A stretch of 64,000 nucleotides of DNA. Origin: Sorghum bicolor. Taxonomy: Eukaryota > Streptophyta > Magnoliopsida > Poales > Poaceae. Made by a program: the position numbers and the translations under genes. Shown piece after piece: positions 54,940-64,000 of this stretch. The stretch covers positions 56,721,802 to 56,785,801 of the forward strand of contig NC_012871.2 of the NCBI RefSeq assembly GCF_000003195.3, written 5' to 3'. How positions within the stretch are numbered: the stretch's first letter is position 1; each line of letters opens with the position of its first letter. The notes beneath the pieces are model-generated. The model was not told the origin of the DNA. It did no database searches and was given only the letters and a program-made list of their open reading frames with translations.

Positions 54940-55439
54940 CTACTATCCATACTCAATTTTAAAACAATTATAAATTCCACATTTACTAGTAAACATGTAT
55001 GATACAATGGACATTATATGTAGTAATAAAAATAAATCAAGTGATATTAACAAACCAATTAATTTGAACTATCCTACTTTCTATGATCATAAAAATATAC
55101 TATAATTCATTCTTGCAAAATATATTAAAACTAGGTCAACCATGAAATATGATATATATATATATATGGATACTAATTCATGTGAATGATTCAAAATAAC
55201 AAAGTGGATTTGAGCTAAAAAATGATGGGAACATCACAAGCCAAAAACAACATGAAAAAGACAAGAAAGGCTGAAGTTAGTCACCTCTAAGCGCGAAGAG
55301 ACGATGACGGAGTCGAAGAAGATCAACGATGGGCGTTGGAGATGAAGAACAAATGAAGAACAAGCAAGAAGAAGCTCCAAGAACAACAATGGTGCTCTCG
55401 GTTTCAAATGGGCAGAGGGGAGGAGGGAGCCGGCCTATA

Positions 55440-55705
55440 AACCAGACCTTTAGCACCGGTTCAGAGCAAAAACCGGTGCTAAAGGGTTACCTTTTAGCAC
55501 CGGTTTGTAACACAAACCGGTGCTAAAGGGTTTGCCTCGGCCCGTGGCTCTGGCCGGTGCTAAAGGGACCCCTTTAGCACCGGTTCTTGTTAAAAACCGG
55601 TGCTAAAGGGTCCCTGCCCCGACAGCACATGTCAGTAGCCGTTGGGCAGGACCCTTTAGCACCGGTTTGTCACACGAACCGGTGCTAAAGGGGTCTTTAA
55701 CCCCG
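55440..55705. repeat. CACTA 3 right subterminal array
   Basis: About nine CCTTTAGCACCGG / CCGGTGCTAAAGG motifs in alternating orientation. A TATA-like TTTATAGG on the minus strand (55,432-55,441) follows for the GRF gene. Confidence 0.92.
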
Positions 55706-55944
55706 GGCCGCAAACAGGCCGAGGTTTTTGGCCATTTTGGGCATCGACCAATGCCTCATTCTGTAGTAGTGCATACATGTCCAACATACATGTCCAACAA
55801 GTCCTACAAGTCCAACATGAGGGCAAAAGGGTCTAACATGCGTCCTAGTCGAGAAGATGGAGGCAAAGGTACTTTGCTCGTCACCGAGTACCCCCCACAG
55901 GTCCTCCTCCTACAAAAGGAGAGAAAAAGATTAGTATCCACTCA

Positions 55945-56095
55945 AAAATTCGGCAGCACCTCCCCTGCACGGGGAGGTTCCAAGACCTGCAAAAAACATG
56001 GCACGAAGGCCAACAACGACCACGGCACGAAGGCCGATAACCACAGCGGCACGAAGGCCGACAACCATCGCGGCACGAAGGCCAACAAGTAGTTA
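55945..56095. repeat. CCTCCCC hairpin plus GGCACGAAGGCC repeats (copy 1)
   Basis: GGCAGCACCTCCCC, TGCA, GGGGAGGT makes a hairpin, followed by four tandem units of GGCACGAAGGCCgACAACCA type (25-27 bp). Related copies are at 57,025-57,160 and, in CACTA 1, at 19,650-19,780. Confidence 0.85.
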
Positions 56096-56111
56096 AGGGA
56101 GGCAAACGTAC

Positions 56112-56729
56112 CTAGCTCGTGGCGCCGTCCCCAGGGGTCCCATCGCCCCACGAACCCCACCCTGCCTGTGGTGGTGCCTGAGTCCACCCTGACGGCGCGG
56201 CGTCGTAGCGCCATAGTCCTGCGCTAGGCCCCTGCTGCGTCTGCGCCCCCGGCCACGAGGAGTAGCCCTGCGACTGTGGAGGAGGAGGCCCCCACGTGAA
56301 CGGCTGCGTGGGGTAGGTCGGGTAGGTCGGGTACCCTGGCCAGCCTTGCTGTGTAGGGCTGGCACCCAGTGGAGGGCTGGGAGTCGGGTTCGAACCCGCC
56401 GACGGAGCCTGCACAAAGGACAAGTGAGGTAATTAGTAATGTACCTGCAGGATGGCCGCACAAGCTAAAGCAAGTGAGGCAATTAGTATTATACTCACCG
56501 GACGCTGAACAGGAGCAGGCACTGGGACTGGTGGTGGAGCAAAGAGCGAGGGAGGAAGATCCTGCTGGTGCTGGGTCCGGAGGAAGCTCGCCAGGTCCGC
56601 CATCTGACGCTGGTGGTGCTCCGTCAGTGCCGCCAGGTGCGCCTGGTGGGCCGCCTCCACCGCCGCCAGCTGCGCCTTGTGGGCCAAGTCCTGGGCCGCC
56701 TGGTTGGCCTCCAGCTCCTCCATCCTAGC
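56112..56729 (-). pseudogene. CACTA 2 coiled-coil/proline-rich protein, last two exons
   Basis: Exon 56,499-56,729 encodes a long helix with many Gln/Ala/His (MEELEANQAAQDLAHKAQLA, EHHQRQMADLASFL) and PPPVPVPAPVQRP. Exon 56,112-56,408 encodes APSAGSNPTPSPPLG, YPTYPTYPTQPF and SGWTQAPPQAGWGSWGDG, ending in TAG. This is the usual C-terminal architecture of grass CACTA second proteins. The upstream exons (Transposase_24 domain) are gone, so it is a remnant. Confidence 0.7.
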
Positions 56730-57020
56730 CTGCAATATTACACCCGCAATATTACCGTCGCAGATATGCACTGATCCGCATACCAACGACCGCGAATCTC
56801 TTTCGGACGGGAGACGCCTAACTTGGCTGCGTAATCTATAACTACTATAAGGATGAGAGGTGAATTATACCTAGGATAGCGACACAAAGGCGAGTAGCAG
56901 GGCGATGGAGAGTCGACGCGGTGTAGGAAGACCCACAGCACCCACGAACACGATCGGAGTCACCAAGTACCTCCCACAGGTGATCCTACAAAAAGGACAA
57001 AAAAAGGTTAGTATCCACTC

Positions 57021-57165
57021 AAAATTTCGGCAGCACCTCTCCTAAACGGGGAGGTTCCAAAACCTGCAAAAAACAATGGCGCGAAGACCGATAACCACAA
57101 CGGCACGAAGGCCAATAACCATAGTGGCACGAAGGCCGACATCACAATGGCACGAAGGCCAACAA
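57021..57165. repeat. CCTCCCC hairpin plus GGCACGAAGGCC repeats (copy 2)
   Basis: Same order as copy 1: a GGCAGCACCTCTCC...GGGGAGGTTCC near-hairpin, an ACCTGCAAAAAACA phrase, then four GGCACGAAGGCC-type units. Confidence 0.8.
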
Positions 57166-57238
57166 TTAGAAGCATTAATTACCACACCTGCTCAAATGCA
57201 ACATGGATAGATAAACTTTTTTCAGAGAGCTTGTCATA

Positions 57239-57239
57239 C

Positions 57240-57319
<80 letters not shown>

Positions 57320-57340
57320 TACTACTACTACTACTACAGT
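57239..57340. repeat. (TTA)n microsatellite ending in (CTA)n
   Basis: About 26 TTA triplets followed by about 8 CTA triplets. Confidence 0.98.
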
Positions 57341-57344
57341 ATAA

Positions 57345-58540
57345 ACAGCTGCTAATTCAAACTTTACTGGTTTCAGTTTTCAATACGAATTTTTATTTCC
57401 AACAACTGAAACTAACTACGTCAACACTTCATTAAGGTTCGCATTTATAAATTCCAGACAAACAGGAAAGAGATGACAGGCTTTCTGTGATAAATGCAGG
57501 GGAATATTAAGCTAGCTACGAGGAGATAGGACACACTAAAGATGAAATTAGACTCACGTTACAGTAATATACATGAAAATTGAACTACTCCTACCAAGTA
57601 CCAACCAGGGGAATTAAACCCCAATAAGCATCAACTGATCATCAGCAACACACGAGAAAATGACAAGCGGAGCCAAAAATAATAAGATCAAAATAACAAG
57701 CCACATTTATCTAAGTTCACATTCCATTACCATCTGCATTCATCATGAGCAACCAGAAATTGATCAGAAACAATAAGATGAAAATAACAAGCCACATTTA
57801 TCTAAGTTAAGAAATGCAGGGGGCAGGGGCGTTGCCGGGGAGTGAACACTGAACAGTACAGGAATTCCATTTCTATGTAGCTGAGTATGGGGTGTGCTAA
57901 TCGCGCTCAGTGTAACTGGTAATTTAGTATCAAGTCCATTTTCAGGCGTATGGCCGGATGATGTATCCCTCCTGGCTCCTGCTCTGTCTGGTTCCATGTA
58001 AGCTAATCGGATTTGGTTGGAAACCAAACAGTAAACAGAAGTGAATCGCACAGCTGGTTGCGCTTCGACAACGACTCCCACGGTCTCCCATCTCCGCCGA
58101 TCACAAACCAACGCTCACGAACTCAATCCCAAATCCACTCCCGAGCAGCCCCGACACAACACGACGCCGCGAACCGAAGCCGGGAGGGGTGCAGAAACAT
58201 GATAACTCACCGCAGGAACTGGATCGGCGCGCAGTGCTGTCCGGTGGCCGGTGCCGACCCCTGGTCGGGGCGCCGCCGCTCGCCGTATTGGGCAGGAAGA
58301 AGATGACTCGCCGTATTGCGCAGGCGACAGGAGCGGGGCGCGGGGGAGAGGAGTGTGGCGCAGGGGAGAGGGGCGGGGCGCGGCGTAGGGGAGCTGGGCG
58401 GCGGCGCTGCGGGCAGGGGAGAGGGCGGCGGAGCTCCAGGCAGGGGAGTTGGGCGGCGGCGGCGTAGGGGAGCTTGGCCTGCGGGTGCGGACAGGATGAG
58501 GCGCGTTTGTTTTTTTTTTACAAGTCACGGTGGGATGGGG
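57345..58540. other. CACTA 2 leader region, no gene seen
   Basis: The phrase AATAACAAGCCACATTTATCTAAGTT is repeated (57,692 and 57,785). A GC-rich part (58,290-58,490) has GGCGCAGGGGAGAGG-type repeats that resemble the GC-rich leader of CACTA 1. Confidence 0.45.
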
Positions 58541-58554
58541 CCTTTTAGGGTTAA

Positions 58555-58665
58555 GTCCTTTGCCGACTGCCACTAGGCAAGGCAGTCGGCAAAGGCTCGA
58601 AATATTTTAATTACGAAAATCCTTTGCCGACTGCCTCGATCCATGGCAGTCGGCAAAGCACTTTT
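58555..58665. repeat. TTTGCCGACTGCC inverted motifs
   Basis: Two inverted pairs (TTTGCCGACTGCC...GGCAGTCGGCAAA), a variant of the TTTGCCGACAGC motif found at the element ends. Confidence 0.85.
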
Positions 58666-58869
58666 TTTCTCATATTAGAAATGTCTGGTTTTTGTCCATC
58701 TGATACTGTAACTGCTCCAAAATTTCTCAAATTTTTTTCTATAGGGTCCACATGTGATAACATGACACCTCAAAAAGTTTAGTGATTTTTTGACTTTTTT
58801 TCTATATTTCATTAATTAATTTCTTTAAATTGATTTTTCCACTCAATAATCTATTTTTTTTCTAGGCCC

Positions 58870-59705
58870 TAGGTAACACAATTAAATCTCAAATTCAAAA
58901 TTTGGGGCTGTTTTGAGTTATTTAGCTATATTTTCTTAGTTCTTTTCGCTCACTACAATTTTCCCGCATTTTTTAAGTTTGAACTGCAGGTGCATGAAAT
59001 AGTGAAACTTTGGCCTTGAAAAAATGATATTCATGATGGGGAGTGTGTTTTAAGGTCGTGTCCTAGAGCTCACCCAAAAGTTTCAAGTCCTTGTCCACGT
59101 AACACGACCATCCAGGATTGGTAAAAGTGTTTTTTAATTATATAAAATTCAATCGAAGTTGAAAAATCACGAAAATTGACGGGGTGTCGTGTTATAGCAT
59201 GTGGAGGCTATGGAAAAAATTTAAAAAAAATTGGAGCAAGTTGCGACGTCAAATGCTCAAAAGACACACAAGTCCACATGTGATCACAAGTGAGATGTGT
59301 GGAGATGTCTGGGTTTTGAGCATGTTACGCCGCAACTTGCTCCAAACTTTTTCAATTTTTTTTCATAGCCTTCACATGCGATAACACGACACCCCGCCAA
59401 GTTTCGTAATTTTTCAACTTCGTTTAGATTTTATATAATTAAAAAACACATTTGCTACTCCTGGATGGTCGTGTTACGTGTACAAGGACTTGAAACTTTT
59501 GGTGAGCTTTGGTACACGGCCTTAAAACACATTCCCCACCATGAATATCATATTTCAAAGGCCAAAGTTTCATTATTTCATGTACCTGCAATTCAAATTT
59601 GAAAAATGCGGGAAAATTCAAGTGAAGGAAAAAATTAACGAAATATAGGTAAATATTTCCAAAAAGGCTCAAATTCAAACATGTGATTGTAAACAATGTA
59701 TCTAG
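58870..59705. repeat. Large foldback (arms about 400 bp) near the right end of CACTA 2
   Basis: The left arm (58,870-59,275) and right arm (59,295-59,705) are inverted copies. Examples are ACGTAACACGACCATCCAGGA in the left arm versus TCCTGGATGGTCGTGTTACGT in the right, and GGGGTGTCGTGTTAT versus ATAACACGACACCCC. The arms are about 85% similar by eye and are separated by about 20 bp. Confidence 0.9.
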
Positions 59706-60455
59706 GCAACAAAAAATTTTTGAAGTCACAATTCAAAAAAAAAATTTGTTTGCCGACAGCATCGAGTGGCTGTCGGCAAAGAGCGTAGTTTGCCGACAGC
59801 CAACAGTGGCTGTCGGCAAACCGTGGACTTTGCCGACAGTGGTCTTCGGCTGTCGGCAAACAGATGGTTCGCCGACAGCCCAGATCCTGGCTGTCGGCAA
59901 ACGCCTGGGCTGTCGGCGAACATCCAGATTCCTGTAGTGAGTATGGCCAATTCACCATCCAAATACATCATTATGATGGGCAATGCTTCTCCATGTTTTG
60001 TGCAAACAATGAGCCTAATTGGCCAAATGGAAATTTTGGACCAAATCAACTCAAACTTGGTAATAAGCAAGCCAAGAGGAGCCACACTAGAGGATAGGGC
60101 TCACAAGCCAGTGTAGGGGTCGGCTGACCCCTCTTATCATGGTCGCTGACTATCAAAAATGCACAATAACCCATCATTCAACCAACATGGCATATGAACC
60201 AAGCTTCTAGAAGAAGGAGGGTGGCCCCACCTGCCATAAGGGGGTCGGCTGACCGCCCCTCGGCCGACCTCTCATTTCACCCAACGCCTCTCTGCATGGG
60301 TGCATGCAAAGAAGCACAACATCAAGTGATCTTGGCCCTTGATTTTGAGGTAGTTTTATCCAACGGAAGAGAAGGGAGGTCACGTGGATTCATGGGCCAC
60401 ACTTGGAGTAGCCTCTACTCCTCCTTTACATTATATATACCCCCTCTCTCATTCA

Positions 60456-61576
60456 TCTATCCTAATACTTAATCGTAGAAATTTCAGTCTGCCCTATGAA
60501 AATCTGTCCGCCCTCCCCCGCCTCCGTTTCGACTCCTTCCGTTTCGAACTGGTCAAGAAGAAAATAAAATAAAAAAATTTCCAAGGTTCCCAATATAAAA
60601 TCTTCTATACACATCAAAACATATTGAGAATAAAGAAAGTACAGGGGCGTACAAAATATTTGTCTTATTAGTTTACTTTTATTTTATTCTTTAAATCGGT
60701 TAAAAATTGATAAATACTACGTAGTAATTCATAAAAAATCTAAAATTTATACAAAAAATTTGTTCAGCTCCGCATATGTAGATCCATGCAGTAAACGAAA
60801 AATATCACAAATTTTAGTATATTTTTTGCTGGAGATGCTTGCCTATACTTTGTAGCATAAAATTGATCGGTTGAAAACTGATAAATGCATAGTAATTCAT
60901 AGAAAAAATCTAAAAATTACAAAATAAATTTTGTTCAGTTCCACATACGTAGATCCATGCAGTAAACAAAAAAATCATAAACTGTAGTACATTTTTTTGC
61001 TAGAGATCCTTGCCTATGTTTTTAGTGTAAAATTTAAATTATAGTTATCTGCTCTAATTATTATGAAAATTTTATGGTAGCCTATTTAATGTGATGCTTG
61101 ATTTGTGGTAAAAGTTTTAGTACTATTTCTGCATATCTTACTGATTTACTAATTTACCTAAATTTATGCTTGAAGATGCTTCCACTGTCATATGAACACT
61201 TCATAAGCCCATGTATTCATAATCTACATACATTTAACTGATATATTATATTTTATAAGAATCCTAATCTAAATAAAAAAAATAAAGCTAGCAACAAACT
61301 TCTCATATTTTAGTATAATACTAAGGTATATTAAGAGATAATATTAGAGTAAGATAAAGGTTTGACTAATTTCTATTTTTATTTTTATTATTAAATAAAT
61401 ATATCTCCGAGCTACATATTATTGTAAATATTAACTATCTAATACCATAGATGTCATGGTTATCAATAAAATAAATTATAGACTTTAAATTTTATAAAAA
61501 AAAGATAAATATAAATAGATATGTAACATCTATTTGATGTTTTTCTCCCGTTGCAATGCACGGGCATATTTGCTAG
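60456..61576 (+). mobile_element. Non-autonomous Helitron (1.12 kb)
   Basis: It starts TCTATCCTAATACTTAATCG after an A and ends with CTAG before a T. A hairpin-forming CCCGTTGCAATGCACGGG lies 9 bases upstream of the CTAG. These are the standard Helitron terminal features, with A/T target flanks and no TSD. The interior is AT-rich, with two copies of a GTAGATCCATGCAGTAAAC block (60,779 and 60,949), and encodes nothing. Confidence 0.85.
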
Positions 61577-61739
61577 TGCTTATAAAGGTTGATCCACTCT
61601 TTATATAGCTTCCAAGCTTTAGTAGTAGTGCTATGCAAATAGGGAGAGAGTGAGGGGAGTGTGGAGAAGAGCCAAGCTATCTTCTCTAAGTTGTACACTT
61701 GCGGTCTACCCGCTTGCCACTTTAGGTGTCAACATTAGT

Positions 61740-62210
61740 GCAATTGGGGTGAAGATGGTGCTAGGATTATTTCTAAGATATTAGAATGAATTAGTGGTTC
61801 TACATCCTAGTGTGTTCTTTTTTTGGATGTGCAAGTGCAGAGGACTTAGAGTTCGCGGCATGCATGTTAGGCGTTAGCTTGGCTTTAGAACCATGTCGGG
61901 AGTTGGTGATCATCAAGTCAGACTGCTCTAGATGAGTCTCAGCCTTAGCACCAAGAGAGATGTTTCATAATATAGTTTTGTTATCTAATAAGTAAAAGAG
62001 TATGCTCAGATCCTACCAAAGTGGAATATAGTCTAGATTAAGAATGAATGTAATAGAGTTGTACATGAGTTAAACTTATTTAGCTAGAATAAATATAGAT
62101 ACATGACTTGGGTAGGCCAGACGTCTGTGTGCGTTGAAGTTCTAATCCAAATGAATTGTAATTATACCTCTCTATCTAGTAATAAAGTCCCCTCTTTATA
62201 AAAAAGAAGA
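61740..62210 (+). pseudogene. L1-type LINE, RNase H end and 3' tail (right part of the split copy)
   Basis: Broken frames show EDGARIISK, then LALEPCRELVIIKSDCSR (the RNase H I-I-x-S-D-C motif) and a NRVVHELNLFS-type motif. It continues with a TWVGQTSVC segment and ends near TAATAAAGTCCCC...ATAAAAAAG, which looks like the 3' end. It takes up where the fragment ending at 44,305 stops, in the same orientation. Confidence 0.65.
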
Positions 62211-63850
62211 TGAATAGTGCAAGAGAAATAAAAAGGGAAGTCGTGTGTTTGTGTATAAGTGCTCACATGATAGTTAAGAGTCCCCATGCATGCAGCTTCA
62301 GCAATCTACTTGTGTGGACACCTGTTGATCGGTAATCTTGTGCCCTATGTCATTAACAATTTGAAGGATATCATATGTGTTGCTATAGGATCACCAATGA
62401 TTTGATCTCAGTACTTGTAACTTTAATTGATTGACTTATTATATCTCAATACTAATTTATATCTTTGCAGTTAAGTGTATTAACTTATATCTTTGCAATA
62501 GCACTATTTGGCTCTTGGTACTTATATTAGTCACATTCTATTTTGGTTGTGCTAGCTCTAAGAAATTTTTAAAAGGTCTATCCTTTTGGTTTCTATCAGT
62601 TTGAGTTTAAAGTCTCTTTCTAACAAATTAATTGACTTTGCTTTTATTTGAGTGTGTTTAGCTGGTACTCTAGTCCATGTGGAGAACACAACACTCGACG
62701 TTATATAGTAGCACTCATCCTTTTATGGGGTGCATTTTGCGGCACATCACCTTGCTAAAGCCAAATACATATGAACATTGTATATTTGGTTAAGTAATGT
62801 GAAGTACAATTTCTATACACATGGTGCGCTCTTAAGTTATGTTGCAAGTGAGAATGCTTTAGTCTATGGGTTATTTTACGCTCTCAAAACCAACTCCAAG
62901 TGAGAATGATGGTTCATGTGGTTTATGGCCCACAAGAACCACGAAATGTATCTTTAGGGTGCATTTGGGATGAACACTTGAGGTCAACCAATTTTGAGAA
63001 ATGATGTTTGGGATTTTAACTAAGGTTTAGCAAAAGAATCTGGAAAACCTAATCTTGAGCCTTAAGCCGTGACATATATATAAGTAATGTATATTTTTCT
63101 AGATAGGATTGAAATTGTTATGATCATAGGCTTAATTCATAGATAATTTGAGGCCCAAAATAGTATATGTAAAACGGTTTTCTCTCATCAACATTGGCCC
63201 TAAAATCAGCCCTTGTATGAAACTAAATTGGGCCCAATACATGCGCTCAAGAATCAATATAGGCCCACCAAGTGCATGGACCCTTGTATAAATTACAATC
63301 TACCATGTGTAGCACCCTAGTTGCCAACTTATGATGTTTTATTTGTCTCAAATAACAATGATCAATAGCATAATACTCATGTGTGTCAATGAAGTGTTTG
63401 TCATAGGTGTTTAGAGACACACCTTCTCTGATAAACGTATCATCATAGGAGTATCATTGATTTTGCATTCGTACTATGATAAAAAAGAGTCCCACTTTGT
63501 GACAAATTGTGAGTGTTACAAAAGGCCATATATCTTAGCTAGGATAGCCTTGCTTTCCTAAGTATGACAAGTTTTTTTTTTGTGTGGTTGTTGTGTTTGG
63601 TTCCTCCGGGCCTCCTTTACTCGTTACCTTCAAGCAACAACTAGTAGATTTGTGGTTCCTTTACACTTTCCTACTTCAAATTAGCAGTTCCCTGTTTGCA
63701 CAATGACGAGAGGGAGAACTGGTTCTCTTTTAGCAATAACCTAATCATGACAATGAGGCGTCATTTCTAGCGGCAATAGCACGAAGACAATGCTACACTC
63801 GATCCCAAAGAGGCGGAGTAGAAGGCGACAGTTTAGCTGCCATATATAGC
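62211..63850. other. Intergenic region, no gene seen
   Basis: AT-rich, no ORF longer than 60 codons, and no repeat that I can identify. Confidence 0.4.
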
Positions 63851-63859
63851 TCCTTTACA

Positions 63860-63975
63860 AAATCTAAAAATCTAAAAATTAAAAATTTAAGAATATTTCA
63901 TACATATACCATAAGATTCGATATGACAGAAAATCTAAAAAATTTTACAAAATATTTGGAAAACTAAACAAGACC
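63860..63975. mobile_element. Tourist-like MITE family copy 6 (3' half only)
   Basis: It contains AAGATTCGATATGACAGAAAATCT and ends GGAAAACTAAACAAGACC followed by TAA. The left half is missing. Confidence 0.65.
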
Positions 63976-64000
63976 TAAACAGAAATGGGCAAGGCCTACA

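Larger units (their letters stand above)
45184..55771. mobile_element. CACTA element 3 (10.6 kb) nested in CACTA 2, TSD CAT
   Basis: The left end CACTGCTGCATGATCGGGC and the inverted right end (CACTACTACAGAATGAGGC on the minus strand) match with a few changes. CAT occurs at 45,181-45,183 and 55,772-55,774. Subterminal arrays use CCTTTAGCACCGG / CCGGTGCTAAAGG (55,440-55,700) and a related TTTAGTCCCGG / CCGGTGTTAAAGG form (45,205-45,310). A third array lies inside the element at 51,130-51,390. It encodes, all on the minus strand, a GRF-membrane protein, a deleted TNP2, and a Transposase_24/Ulp1 protein. Confidence 0.92.
44526..59939. mobile_element. CACTA element 2 (outer, 15.4 kb with insertions), TSD AGT
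   Basis: CACTACAAGAATTCGCG at the left and ...CAGATTCCTGTAGTG at the right, with AGT at 44,523-44,525 and 59,940-59,942. Both ends carry TTTGCCGACAGC / GCTGTCGGCAAA subterminal arrays (44,545-44,985 and 59,748-59,925). After subtracting the nested CACTA 3 it is about 4.8 kb. It keeps only two C-terminal exons of a coiled-coil protein, so it is non-autonomous. Confidence 0.95.

Noticed and set aside
44306..61735. Firm call of a solo LTR around CACTA 2 and the Helitron
   Set aside because: Ends are TGT...ACA but the flanking five bases do not match, so it is only noted as LTR-like.

Overview
This is a plant nuclear window, almost certainly from a grass and probably an Andropogoneae (sorghum/maize/sugarcane group). 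The evidence is spliced genes with GT-AG introns, an intron-containing tRNA-Tyr, GC-rich grass-style exons, and dense grass transposon families (CACTA, MULE, Copia, L1 LINE, Helitron, Tourist and Stowaway MITEs). The species assignment is inference; no search was run.

Layout. 1-6.7 kb: the right part of a large MULE-like unit. It holds the C-terminal end of a MULE transposase, an intact seven-exon plant mobile domain (PMD) gene, and a convergent gene with three GRF-type zinc fingers, set among palindromic CTCGGCG/CGCCGAG arrays. 7.1 kb: tRNA-Tyr. 7.7-8.7 kb: a Mutator-type element nested in a MITE. 9.08-14.64 kb: a complete but internally gutted Copia element with nearly identical LTRs and TSD ATATG. 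16.8-42 kb: a locus of three chloroplast-type J-domain protein genes (J1 26.2 kb, J2 35.2 kb, J3 41.4 kb on the minus strand) with duplicated flanks. J1 has an 8.2-kb CACTA element inserted a few bases upstream of its TATA box. J2 has a different, Mutator-like insertion in its promoter. Between J1 and J2 lie a LINE endonuclease relic, a degenerate long LTR and a Gypsy gag relic.

43-62.2 kb: one L1-type LINE relic appears to be split by about 17 kb of insertions: LTR-like DNA, a CACTA (44,526-59,939, TSD AGT) holding another CACTA (45,184-55,771, TSD CAT), and a Helitron (60,456-61,576). The innermost CACTA keeps an intact eight-exon gene for a Transposase_24/proline-rich/Ulp1-protease protein with all four active-site residues, plus an intact GRF zinc finger-membrane protein, while its own TNP2 transposase is internally deleted. 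The outer CACTA carries an 800-bp foldback. 62.2-64 kb: no recognisable gene.

The only ordinary host genes I can support are the three J-domain genes and the tRNA. All other coding sequence looks transposon-encoded. The strongest leads are the intact accessory genes (PMD, GRF and Ulp1 types) that survive in elements whose transposases are broken or outside the window, and the two independent TE insertions into the duplicated J-gene promoters.
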